This document shows, in pieces, positions 17,554-25,153 of a DNA stretch of 35,606 nucleotides. Position 1 is the first letter of the stretch. Every line of letters begins with the position of its first letter. The stretch is from an uncultured Clostridia bacterium (GTDB lineage: Bacteria > Bacillota > Clostridia > TANB77 > CAG-508), in assembly GCA_947426305.1 (NCBI GenBank), contig CANEDP010000016.1:1-35606 (forward strand). Direction: 5' to 3'. The position numbers were made by a program, and so were the translations under genes. Under the pieces are notes generated by a model. It saw only the letters and a list, made by a program, of their open reading frames with translations, was not told the DNA's origin and did no database searches.

Positions 17554-17577
17554 AATATGACATTAAAATGTCATATT
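17554..17577. promoter_or_regulatory. ATATGACAT palindrome upstream of the 250-aa exported protein
   Basis: AATATGACAT-TAAA-ATGTCATATT, perfect 10-bp arms. Together with flanking CTAAAT on one side and TATAAAAAGGAGAAA on the other it forms a block of about 45 bp shared with 18319-18342 and 18776-18799. It sits directly before the ribosome-binding site, as an operator or 5'-UTR hairpin would. Confidence 0.6.
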
Positions 17578-17605
17578 TAGATTTCTGTTATTTTTTATTT
17601 TGTTT

Positions 17606-17663
17606 TTGGGGACGGGGACAGTCTTGATTTTTTTTGATTTTTTAAGAGTGTCCCCGTCCCCAA
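17606..17663. repeat. GGGGACGGGGACA(C/G)TCTT inverted-repeat element, short copy 3
   Basis: Left end 17606-17625 (TTGGGGACGGGGACAGTCTT), right end 17644-17663, with only 18 bp of T-rich sequence between. It lies 3 bp from the pentapeptide-protein stop. It would form a very stable hairpin but is not followed by a T-tract in the direction of the gene. Confidence 0.85.
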
Positions 17664-17666
17664 TTT

Positions 17667-18308
17667 TCATTTTACTTTCACTCCCAATAAATACATCAAA
17701 TCCATTGCCTGCAATTGATCTACAACTGCGCCTTTAATATCTTCTGGCGAAATCGCAATTCCTTCGATTTGGCAAGTGGATAAATCAATATCTTTTAGGC
17801 TTGTTTTGAAAAATTGTGTTTGTTCCAAATTTGCCTTTTCAAAATAAAGATTTTTGATTTTTGTCTCCTGAAAATAACTATTTTTCAAATTTGTTTCTTT
17901 AAACAACACATTTTCAACACTTGCTATTGATAAATTAAGGTAAGTTGCATTGGTTTCCAAAAAAGAAGAATGATACAAGCGATTTTCTGACAAATTGCAC
18001 CCAGAAAGTTTGCAATTTTGAAATTCACAGCGAATAAAAGCTGACTGAATAAACTCTGTATTCGAAAAATCGCAATTTTCAAAGATAACATCTTTAAATG
18101 TAATTTTTTCCAATTTTCCCTTTTGAATACAAATATGAGTAAATTTGCAATACTCAAAATTAAAATCCAATAATTCTATTTCATTCAATTCTTCATTACA
18201 AAAATGACAATATTCAAAATCTTCTTCGCTATTATCGGTTAATTTCCTTTTTTCTAATTCTTGAAAATAAATTTTTTGTGGTTTTAAAATATTCAATGTT
18301 ACCTCCAT
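17667..18308 (-). CDS. Pentapeptide-repeat protein (Qnr/MfpA-like fold)
   Basis: 213 residues with about thirty consecutive A(D/N)LXX-type pentapeptides, such as FENCDFSNTEF, FQNCKLSGCNLSEN and FKETNLKNSYFQE, which predict a right-handed quadrilateral beta-helix. The C-terminal tail (ISPEDIKGAVVDQLQAMDLMYLLGVKVK) is a helix cap seen in clostridial members. Some such proteins mimic DNA and protect gyrase; no function can be assigned here. Palindrome 18319-18342 is 11 bp upstream of the ATG. Confidence 0.9.
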   Translation of the reverse strand: MEVTLNILKPQKIYFQELEKRKLTDNSEEDFEYCHFCNEELNEIELLDFNFEYCKFTHICIQKGKLEKITFKDVIFENCDFSNTEFIQSAFIRCEFQNCKLSGCNLSENRLYHSSFLETNATYLNLSIASVENVLFKETNLKNSYFQETKIKNLYFEKANLEQTQFFKTSLKDIDLSTCQIEGIAISPEDIKGAVVDQLQAMDLMYLLGVKVK

Positions 18309-18318
18309 AATTTTCTAT

Positions 18319-18342
18319 AATATGACATTTTGATGTCATATT
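18319..18342. promoter_or_regulatory. ATATGACAT palindrome upstream of the pentapeptide-repeat gene
   Basis: AATATGACAT-TTTG-ATGTCATATT. It overlaps the stop codon of the oxidase gene by one base and abuts the pentapeptide gene's start region. Its flanks match those of 17554 and 18776. Confidence 0.6.
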
Positions 18343-18758
18343 TAGATTTCTATGTCTTCTGATCTAAAATTGCTATAATATCTTGCCGAAATAGCAGTGA
18401 ATTTTAAAACGCAATAATCCGGGTCTGTTTTTCCCTGTTTGTAATACATGGTATCTCCTAATTTCCAAATCATATCTTTTGAGGCTTGGTCTTCTAAAAC
18501 TTCAACGGTTCCTTTTAGCATCAATCCTCGGAAGAATCTTTTATCGCAGAAATACAAGCAGGCTCTAGGATTTCCGCGGAAGGATTGAACTTTCAAAGAA
18601 GAAGTATTCGTGGACAAATAAATTTCTTTTATTCCATTTCTTTTTCTTGGTTTTAACATGGCTTTTGTGTTGGGATATCCGTCTTTATCGATGGAACTAA
18701 TATAGCAAATACTTTGTTTGTCTATCATATTTCCAATTGTTTTTTGTGCGTCTTGCAT
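18342..18758 (-). CDS. Pyridoxamine 5'-phosphate oxidase-family protein
   Basis: About 138 residues from the ATG at 18758 (MQDAQKTIGNMIDKQSICYISSIDKDGYPNTKAM), chosen for AAGGAG 6 bp upstream. An in-frame ATG at 18785 lies inside the palindrome and is unlikely. The split-barrel flavin fold is indicated by YISSIDKDGYPNTKAM, STNTSSLKVQSFRGNPRACLYF and the final ISARYYSNFRSEDIEI. Members bind FMN or F420 and act as general stress or reductase-type proteins; the substrate is unknown. Confidence 0.88.
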   Translation of the reverse strand: MQDAQKTIGNMIDKQSICYISSIDKDGYPNTKAMLKPRKRNGIKEIYLSTNTSSLKVQSFRGNPRACLYFCDKRFFRGLMLKGTVEVLEDQASKDMIWKLGDTMYYKQGKTDPDYCVLKFTAISARYYSNFRSEDIEI

Positions 18759-18775
18759 AAATTTCTCCTTTTTAT

Positions 18776-18799
18776 AATATGACATTTTGATGTCATATT
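18776..18799. promoter_or_regulatory. ATATGACAT palindrome upstream of the oxidase gene
   Basis: AATATGACAT-TTTG-ATGTCATATT with the same flanks as 17554 and 18319. Three neighbouring genes carrying the same site suggests common control by one regulator. Confidence 0.6.
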
Positions 18800-18861
18800 T
18801 AGATTTATTATTTGGGTTTTACTATACGATTCAAGTTTGTTTTACATATAATCTTTCTCAC

Positions 18862-18891
18862 ATTTACATTTTACTATATCTGAATTAAAAC
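18862..18891 (-). repeat. Isolated CRISPR-repeat-like sequence
   Basis: Aligned to the array repeat, 25 of 30 positions match, including 17 of the first 18 on the plus strand and the whole 8-base handle ATGTAAAT when read on the minus strand. It lies alone, 18 kb from the array. A weak promoter reading (TTGATG, 17 bp, TAAAAT on the minus strand) overlaps it, so it may instead serve the oxidase gene. Nothing else is evident in 18800-18946. Confidence 0.4.
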
Positions 18892-18946
18892 ATCAATCAT
18901 TTTTTTATTTTGTTTTTTAGTTTTCGAAATAATTTTTATTTTATCT

Positions 18947-19068
18947 TTGGGGACGGGGACACTCTTATAATTTTTATTTAATAATTTTGTCTTTACTGTA
19001 TTATCAGATTTTTAAGTATTTTTTAAACAATTTATTTTTTATTTTTTTAAGACTGTCCCCGTCCCCAA
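18947..19068. repeat. GGGGACGGGGACACTCTT inverted-repeat element, copy 4
   Basis: Left end 18947-18966 (TTGGGGACGGGGACACTCTT), right end 19049-19068 (ending GTCCCCGTCCCCAA). The AT-rich interior of about 82 bp has no gene. Its right end abuts the truncated M14 peptidase frame. Confidence 0.88.
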
Positions 19069-19073
19069 AATAA

Positions 19074-19679
19074 AATCCTCTAAATTTTAATCCAGCTGGG
19101 GTTGACTTAGTCACTGGACTCATTGCTCCTGGTTCTCGTGCCTATACTGGAGCGCAAGCAATTGCCAATGATTTTCCTGATATTCCCTTCCCCAACGGTT
19201 GGAAGGCGAATATTGAAGGAATTGACCCCAATCTCCAGTTTCCAGCAGGTTGGGAACAAGCCAAAGAAATCAAATATGCTCAAGGTTTTGACCGCCCAGC
19301 ACCTCGCGATTTCGTAGGTTATGGTCCACTTACTGCTCCTGAGTCAGTTGCTTTATATAATTTTACGCTTCGTCATAATTTCCAATTAATGATAACTTAT
19401 CATACACAAGGAAGAGTCATCTACTACAAATATCAAAATATTACTCCACCAAATTCTACCCAAATTGCCAACCTTTTTGCACAGGTTTCTGGATATTCTG
19501 TGGAAGAAGTTCCAACAGATTCTAGTTTTGCTGGATACAAAGATTGGTTTGTGTATTACTACAATCGTCCTGGATTTACCATTGAGGTTGGACTTGGAAC
19601 CAATCCAATTCCAATTTCGCAATTCGACGGAATTTATCGTGAAAATTTGGGAATTCTTGTTTTGGGAATGGTGCAATAA
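19074..19679 (+). pseudogene. 5'-truncated M14 zinc peptidase (gamma-D-glutamyl-diamino-acid peptidase type)
   Basis: An open frame of about 200 codons without a start encodes the C-terminal two-thirds of an M14 carboxypeptidase fold: [61 protein letters not shown] with the third zinc ligand in HTQG, and GFTIEVGLG with the catalytic Glu. The HxxE zinc-binding part of the N-terminus is absent; an in-frame TAA at 19071 precedes the open stretch. Relatives trim peptidoglycan stem peptides. It is the only plus-strand gene between 1 and 33 kb, is somewhat richer in GC than its surroundings, and still has its terminator. Confidence 0.85.
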
Positions 19680-19682
19680 AAC

Positions 19683-19720
19683 AACCCACGGATACTGTTT
19701 TCCGTGGGTTTTATATTTTT
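19683..19720. terminator. Bidirectional terminator between the M14 relic and the DUF3883 gene
   Basis: AACCCACGGA-8 nt-TCCGTGGGTT, a perfect 10-bp stem followed by TTATATTTTT on the plus strand and by TTGTTTTATT on the minus strand. It can serve both convergent genes. Confidence 0.88.
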
Positions 19721-19737
19721 AATTTGGCTCATTTTTC

Positions 19738-21682
19738 TTAAGATTGGGCTTTGTATAAAATTGGTTCTAATTTAAAATTTTTATCAATTTCACCTTGTGT
19801 ATATTTTATTTTAGGATTTTGTTTTTTGGCATTTATTATCTGGCAAATATAATATTGCTCTTTATATTTTTGAGATGCTAATATTTCATTGATTGTTATA
19901 TAAAAATCATCAAATTGATTTTTATTTGTTCCTTTTACTTCTATATATATTTTCTTGTAATCATTACCTACTTTTCTAACTGATTCTATATCATATCCTG
20001 TTCCATCACCTTTTTCTTTCGATATCCAAATTACTTCATCTAATAAATCTGTTCTTCCTGCATTTTTTAGCATTTCTCTTTCTCGATAGAGAACCATTTC
20101 TTCGCAAAAATCTCCCAAGTCTTTTTTCTCTTTTTCCATTTTAAGATAATCGGTTTTTACCTGTTTTCTCGTTGTTTTAACATTCGTTTTTTTCTTACAT
20201 TTTGAATTGGTTTCTCCCGCAAACTCCGTTAATTTCTTAGATTGCTCTTTTGGAGTTATTGATTTTATTTCATCTGGCTCTTGCTGTATTATTTCATTCT
20301 CATCCGTAGGATATCCTTCATGATATTCTAAATTATAATATTTAAAATTGTCTAAGTACTTTACCATAATAGGAATCGTAACTTCTTGAATATTACAATC
20401 ATCTAACTGCTTCAAAAAATCTTTTCCTTTTTTGGTTATCTTATATTGTTTATAATCGACTTCTTTTATGAGCTCATTTTGCACTAATAAATCTACACAC
20501 AATTCAGCTTTATAGTATGTATCAGAATTTTTGGCTTTTGAACTCTCTATGATAGAATCTTCATTTTTTTGAACAAATTGCCAAAATTCCTTTAATAAAT
20601 AAGTGTCTCCATCTTTCATATAATTTAAAATTGGAAAAATGCTCTGTTCAAAATCTAAAAAATTGTGTTTTAATATCGTATAAGTATTTCTACTATCTTC
20701 TTTATTTACGATATCGATTAATTCTCCTAATCTTTCTGGTCGTAATGTTATATCTATCATTTTGACCTTATACTGATTTTTCTTATCACTAATTTTTCTA
20801 TTTGTTACATTATATAATGCACTTATTTCATCTATACTTTTTCGTTGAGTTACATATAAAATATATAATTCTTCTTTTGTTATATTTTTGAAATCTAGCT
20901 TACCCTTTTTCTTTTTTTCTTGAACAAGCCTTTCGTACACTTTCATCGTTGGTTTTTGAGATAATTTCATTTCATATTTTACTTGTTTCATTTTCTTAAT
21001 ATATTGCTCAAATTCTTTGCATATTTCTAGTCGTTTAGCTTCATCATTTTCTTGCAAATATTGTTCTATGATTTCTAATCCTGCCTCATCTTTTGAACCA
21101 ATTTTTGCAATCTCTATTTCCTTTTCCAAATCACTATGATATTTATTTACTGGCAAACCATTTTTTAGTAGATAAAGCCTCAAGAGCATATGTATGAATG
21201 CACCTGAGTGATCCACATAATATATTCTTTGTTTTCTAAAAATATCTACTGCCAATGCATATTCTGTGGCAATAATACTTTCATCTATTGATGCAGGTTT
21301 TTGAGTATCCAATATTTTTATGCCATACCTTTTTATAAAATATTCTTCTTCTGTTGGAACATCTTTTAATTTCTCATATCGGCAAACAGTTGATAAAATA
21401 AATCCTACATTATTCTGTTTTGCATATTCTTCTAAAATCTCTTTTTCTAACTCAAGATCCTTAAAACGTTTATCAATTGAAACATAAAAAACATTCTTAG
21501 AATCATCTTTCTGTCCCCATGCATTATTTCCTATTAAATACATTTTCTCAATAGGAATTTTTAATAATTTTTGGAGATTTTTCTGTAGCTTTATATATTC
21601 TTGTTTTTGTTTTATAGTTAATTCTTTCGTATGATATATACCGTAAATAATTCAGTAATAACTCGCTTTCTAGAATATTCAT
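19738..21682 (-). CDS. DUF3883-domain protein with PD-(D/E)XK-like nuclease motif, needs +1 recoding at CGGT
   Basis: About 647 residues when read from the ATG at 21682 (behind AGGAGAAATAGAAG), with a +1 shift at CGGT (21640-21643). This gives MNILESELLLNYL-G-IYHTKELTIKQKQEY and joins the long frame, whose own first ATG is only at 21543. The C-terminal 130 residues carry a DUF3883-type nuclease core: EEMVLYREREML, GTGYDIES (Asp), IYIEVKGT (E-x-K) and DDFYITINEILAS. A middle region (EISALYNVTNRKISDKKNQY, ITKKGKDFLKQL) looks like winged-helix DNA binding. The N-terminal 200 residues are unrecognised. DUF3883 domains occur in restriction and defence proteins. It lies in an otherwise metabolic operon, 19 bp after the isomerase. 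Confidence 0.75.
21640..21643 (-). other. CGGT +1 recoding site in the DUF3883 gene
   Basis: The coding context is AAT TAT TTA CGGT ATA TAT CAT, codon 14 after the ATG. Skipping C leaves GGT (Gly). Without it the frame from the only good ribosome-binding site ends after about 40 residues. Confidence 0.7.
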
Positions 21683-21701
21683 CTTCTATTTCTCCTATTT
21701 T

Positions 21702-22484
21702 TCACTCAATCATCTCTGCCAATTGCAAACCTTTCTCATAACCAATTTTATAGAATTCCTCCAAACCCATTTTCAAATAATCATATCGATAGCACAATTC
21801 TAGCGTAATTGGTCCATCATAGCCAGATTCTTTTAATTTTGCCATAACATATTGCCAGTCAATTGTACCATCAAATGGTAGCAAATGCAAGTCATCTGAT
21901 TTGTCGTTATCATGCAAATGGACAGCAAATATTCTGCTTTTGAAAAACGAAAAATCAAATTCGTCATTAAAGTAAACATGAAAATGTCCACTATCAAAAC
22001 AAATTCCTACGTTTTCGTCTTGAATATTTTGCAAAACATATTCTAAATACCCTTTTAATCTCGTGTTTTCAAACGCAACTTTGATATTTAATTCTTTGGC
22101 ATAATTCACAATTTTTCGAATTCGATTTAAACCAAGTTCATTATACATAGGCATTTCTGCACGCCTTATTAAATGCATAACAACCATTGGAATTCCATTC
22201 TCTTTGCAATCTTTGATGTTCGTTTTATACCTTTCTACTAAATCGTCGCCTTCTGTTCCCTCTTCCCAAATCGAATTAATATTTTGATATCCCAAATGGG
22301 CAAATAAAATATTAAAACCTAATTCTTTGCACAAATCGACTTGTTTTTGCTGTGAAATTTCCCAATTTTCATCATACCACTGCACAAAAACATTTTTAAA
22401 TCCTGCCTCTTTGATAGAATTAATTGTCTCAATTACATTTACTTTTTTATTATCATTTTGAATCGCTACAGCAAGTTCTCGCAT
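21702..22484 (-). CDS. TIM-barrel sugar phosphate isomerase/epimerase family protein
   Basis: 260 residues of the xylose-isomerase-like/AP-endonuclease-2 fold. The four metal ligands are visible in order: Glu in VAFENTR, Asp/His in CFDSGHFHVYF, His in VHLHDNDKSDD, and Glu in ITLELCYRY. Members isomerise or epimerise sugars and inositols; the substrate cannot be told. GGAGG precedes the ATG. It lies 10 bp after the cupin gene and 19 bp before the DUF3883 gene, so probably one transcript. Confidence 0.88.
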   Translation of the reverse strand: MRELAVAIQNDNKKVNVIETINSIKEAGFKNVFVQWYDENWEISQQKQVDLCKELGFNILFAHLGYQNINSIWEEGTEGDDLVERYKTNIKDCKENGIPMVVMHLIRRAEMPMYNELGLNRIRKIVNYAKELNIKVAFENTRLKGYLEYVLQNIQDENVGICFDSGHFHVYFNDEFDFSFFKSRIFAVHLHDNDKSDDLHLLPFDGTIDWQYVMAKLKESGYDGPITLELCYRYDYLKMGLEEFYKIGYEKGLQLAEMIE

Positions 22485-22494
22485 AGTTACCTCC

Positions 22495-22839
22495 TTATTC
22501 TTCTACAAATTTGTGTTGTTCTGGATACCAAGCAGGCGTGCAAGGCATGGAAATTGTGCAATGTGCATCCCAATAATAAATTTCACCTTTATCGATTAAA
22601 ATAACATCACCTTTCTCAAATTGTATTGTTTCGTCCTTTTTGTTCAAGCTTCCATCTCCGTCCATGACATAAATTAATTCTTTGCATTCTTCATTCACAC
22701 AATATCCATTTTCTGGATATCTTCCATTAATTGTTGCTATCGAAAAATTAATGTCTTTATCTCCCAATGGATACTCGATTCCTTTGCATTTGTTACTATT
22801 TGAAAACTCTTGCGCTTGGTTTTGTTTTACTAATTTCAT
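22495..22839 (-). CDS. Small cupin-domain protein
   Basis: 114 residues from the ATG at 22839 (MKLVKQNQAQEFSNSN), chosen for a perfect TAGGAGGA upstream. The cupin barrel is suggested by ELIYVMDGDGSLNKKDETIQFEKGDVILIDKGEIYYWDA; the usual metal-binding His residues of motif 1 are mostly replaced, so it may bind a ligand without metal or form part of a sugar-modifying set with the neighbouring isomerase. Function unknown beyond the fold. Confidence 0.85.
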   Translation of the reverse strand: MKLVKQNQAQEFSNSNKCKGIEYPLGDKDINFSIATINGRYPENGYCVNEECKELIYVMDGDGSLNKKDETIQFEKGDVILIDKGEIYYWDAHCTISMPCTPAWYPEQHKFVEE

Positions 22840-22852
22840 ATTCTTTTTCCTC

Positions 22853-23542
22853 CTAGCTATTTCTCTCAATGACAATATCCGCGACTGTCAAATTATTTTT
22901 CGCGAAAACATTTTGCATAATAATGTCCGCCACATCAGCTGGATCCATAAAAGAATTTTGTTTTTCTTCTGATACATAATCTCGAGCTTTTTTATAAAAA
23001 TCCGTATTCATTCCTCCCGGATATACACCGATTATCTTCACACTCGTTCCTTTGTAGGCAACTTTCAGACTTTCTGTATAACCTCTTTCGCCCCACTTAG
23101 TTGCACAATATACACTTTCTTGTTTATTACCACGCAAAGCCGCAGACGACATGATGTTTACGATTTTTAAATCTTTCTCTTCTGTCGCCTTTAGCACTTG
23201 CGTAGATGCAACAATCATTCCTTGGAAACCTTTGAAAGATTCTTCTATATCAGATTTTGTATATTCCGTTGGCATTTTGAAAATTCCCTTTTCAGCATTG
23301 TTGATTAGAATTTCAATTTTTCCTAATTTTTTGATTTCATCTATTGTATAGATCATAAAATCCTCGTCTGAAACATCGCCACAAAAACCTTGATAATTTT
23401 CTGTATAAACTTTGTTTAACTCGTCTATTTTTTCTCGATTTCTGCCAATATTGCATACAAACATTCCTTTATCCAAACCTTGCTTTACCAATTCCAAACC
23501 TAAACCACTCGTTCCACCTGTTACAATCATAATCTTTTTCAT
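22853..23542 (-). CDS. Short-chain dehydrogenase/reductase (SDR)
   Basis: 229 residues from the ATG at 23542 (MKKIMIVTGGTSGLG), behind GTGAGG. The Rossmann motif is TGGTSGLG. NNAEKG replaces the usual NNAG. The catalytic triad is visible as Ser in IMSSAAL and Tyr/Lys in YCATKWG, with PGGMNTDF after it. It is an NAD(P)-dependent oxidoreductase of unknown substrate. It overlaps nothing and sits 14 bp after the HAD gene, in the same minus-strand run. Confidence 0.9.
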   Translation of the reverse strand: MKKIMIVTGGTSGLGLELVKQGLDKGMFVCNIGRNREKIDELNKVYTENYQGFCGDVSDEDFMIYTIDEIKKLGKIEILINNAEKGIFKMPTEYTKSDIEESFKGFQGMIVASTQVLKATEEKDLKIVNIMSSAALRGNKQESVYCATKWGERGYTESLKVAYKGTSVKIIGVYPGGMNTDFYKKARDYVSEEKQNSFMDPADVADIIMQNVFAKNNLTVADIVIERNS

Positions 23543-23556
23543 TCTTTTTACCTCAC

Positions 23557-24141
23557 TCAATTTATATTTCTCAAAACATCTTCTATTCCCCTAAACTGCA
23601 CACTCTTAATTCCCAACTGATTTCCCATTTGCACATTTTTCAATTTATCATCAAAAAAAATGGTTTCTTCTTTTTTCAACTTATATTTACGAATGATTAA
23701 TTCATAAATTTCCTGTTGTGGCTTTACAAAATGTTCCTGCCATGAATAAATTCCGCCATCAAACTCATCTAATTTATGCTTTATATAATGGTACGTTGCT
23801 TCTGTTAGATTTGACAAAAAATAGATTTGATATTTCTTATTTTTAAGTTCATACAAAAGTTCCAAACTTTCTTTCATTACTGGCAAAACAAATTTCTGAT
23901 ATTCTAGTTCTAATAATTTTTCAAAATCCTGTTGATACGCAGGAAACTGCTCCTTCAGTTTTTGTAAATGTTCCTTCTGACTTAGTTCTCCCAACAAACA
24001 CTTTTTCCAATTTAGGTTTCCATACACCATTTTGCTTAAATTTTTAACTTGACTTTCTGACTTATTCAAAAATTTCTCAAGCACTTTATTGCTATCATCT
24101 AAAATTACACCACCTATATCAAATATTATATTTTTCAACAT
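23557..24141 (-). CDS. HAD-superfamily hydrolase (HAD-IA, YihX-like)
   Basis: 194 residues. Motif I is FDIGGVILD, with the nucleophile Asp and Gly at the second Asp position as in many HAD-IA enzymes. Motif II is FLSNLTEA, motif III is VKPQQEIYELI, and motif IV is FFDDKLKNVQMGNQLGI. It is a likely small-molecule phosphatase. It is 9 bp downstream of the RibD-like reductase gene. Confidence 0.9.
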   Translation of the reverse strand: MLKNIIFDIGGVILDDSNKVLEKFLNKSESQVKNLSKMVYGNLNWKKCLLGELSQKEHLQKLKEQFPAYQQDFEKLLELEYQKFVLPVMKESLELLYELKNKKYQIYFLSNLTEATYHYIKHKLDEFDGGIYSWQEHFVKPQQEIYELIIRKYKLKKEETIFFDDKLKNVQMGNQLGIKSVQFRGIEDVLRNIN

Positions 24142-24150
24142 ATTAATCTC

Positions 24151-24675
24151 CTAATTTTCTACACGATAATGCACTTGCACAATTCCATCTTGCTCTTTTA
24201 CGACTTCTTTTAGTTGCAATCGATTTTCAAAATAATTTCCTTGAAACAAGGGAATGCCTTTATTGAGCACAAACGGATTATAATTCAAAATAATTTCATC
24301 TACCATTCCTTTTTCCATAAAAGCGTTGTTAATGCTCGCTCCGCCAGAAATAAAAATCTTCTCATAATTCAATTTTTGGCATAATTCTAAACAACTTTCG
24401 ACAGAATCACAAAATTGAACATTGGCAAAATTATTTTGTATTTCATGATTGCGACTTAAAATAATCATATTAATATTTTGCAAATCTTTTAAATATTCTT
24501 CGCCCCAAGAAACAATGTTATCCCAAGTTTTTCTGCCCCAAATTAGGACATCTTGTTCTTTCAAAAATTCCAGCATAATTTCCCAACCGCGATTAGACAA
24601 GAAATCTTCATTCCCATCCTCAGTCGCAATCAAGCCATTGATGGAACACGCCATTTCAATTGTTATTTTTCTCAT
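24151..24675 (-). CDS. Dihydrofolate-reductase-family (RibD C-terminal-like) protein
   Basis: About 174 residues. MRKITIEMACSINGLIATEDGNEDFLS, LIWGRKTWDNI and KIFISGGASINNAFMEKGMVDEIILNYNP follow the DHFR/RibD reductase fold, with the GGA nucleotide loop. The substrate is unknown; proteins of this group are usually not housekeeping DHFR. Its first codons overlap the end of the upstream gene by about 20 bp, so translation is probably coupled. Confidence 0.88.
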   Translation of the reverse strand: MRKITIEMACSINGLIATEDGNEDFLSNRGWEIMLEFLKEQDVLIWGRKTWDNIVSWGEEYLKDLQNINMIILSRNHEIQNNFANVQFCDSVESCLELCQKLNYEKIFISGGASINNAFMEKGMVDEIILNYNPFVLNKGIPLFQGNYFENRLQLKEVVKEQDGIVQVHYRVEN

Positions 24676-25075
24676 CAAATTTCTCCTTCAACTTCCCCAA
24701 ACTTTTCGACAGCGAAATCACTTCACTCGGAATCTCCACCAACTCATCCTCTACCGCCACATAATTTTCAATTTCAATTTTGCTCAAATCCATCGCTTTT
24801 TCCAATTCTTTCACAACATAATGCAACTGCACGCAATGTGGCGATTTATCCACCGTAGCAAAAATCAACTTTTTTACTTTCACCCTTGAAAGCATTCCCA
24901 TTATTTTCGTAATCACCATATTCAAATGCTCTTTTTCTAGGCACACTTCATAAATCGCCTCACTTTTTTCGCACAATTTTTCATACGCCTTTGGCGACAT
25001 TTGTGGCAAACAACTTCCAATAATGACTAATGTTTCTGGAACATCATAGCAATTTGTTTTCAATAAATCTTTCAT
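24656..25075 (-). CDS. Conserved protein of unknown function (139 aa)
   Basis: A soluble alpha/beta protein starting MKDLLKTNCYDVPETLVIIGSCLP behind AAAGGAGAG. The most distinctive stretch is KLIFATVDKSPHCVQLHYVV near residue 90. I recognise no family motif; the alternating strands (TLVIIGS, KLIFATVD) suggest a Rossmann-like sheet. It is the first gene of the run that continues with the RibD-like reductase, HAD and SDR. Confidence 0.75.
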   Translation of the reverse strand: MKDLLKTNCYDVPETLVIIGSCLPQMSPKAYEKLCEKSEAIYEVCLEKEHLNMVITKIMGMLSRVKVKKLIFATVDKSPHCVQLHYVVKELEKAMDLSKIEIENYVAVEDELVEIPSEVISLSKSLGKLKEKFDEKNNN

Positions 25076-25153
25076 TTTACTCTCCTTTTATTGTTCGATA
25101 CACTTCTCCTTCTAAATCCACTATATCACAGATCCTCACAAATGAAAACCCTC

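Noticed and set aside
17606..17663. GC-rich inverted repeat as the terminator of the pentapeptide-repeat gene
   Set aside because: The stem is strong, but no T-tract follows in the gene's direction and the same ends occur in copies not placed after genes. Treated as a dispersed element.
18758..18785. Upstream start of the oxidase gene at 18785
   Set aside because: The extra codons come from the palindrome and ribosome-binding site shared with two other genes; the ATG at 18758 has the correctly spaced AAGGAG.
21000..21250. Fic-like motif (DHSGAFIHMLLRLYLLKNGLP) in the DUF3883 protein
   Set aside because: The catalytic HPFxxGNGR motif is not present; the likeness is limited to a helix of Leu residues.
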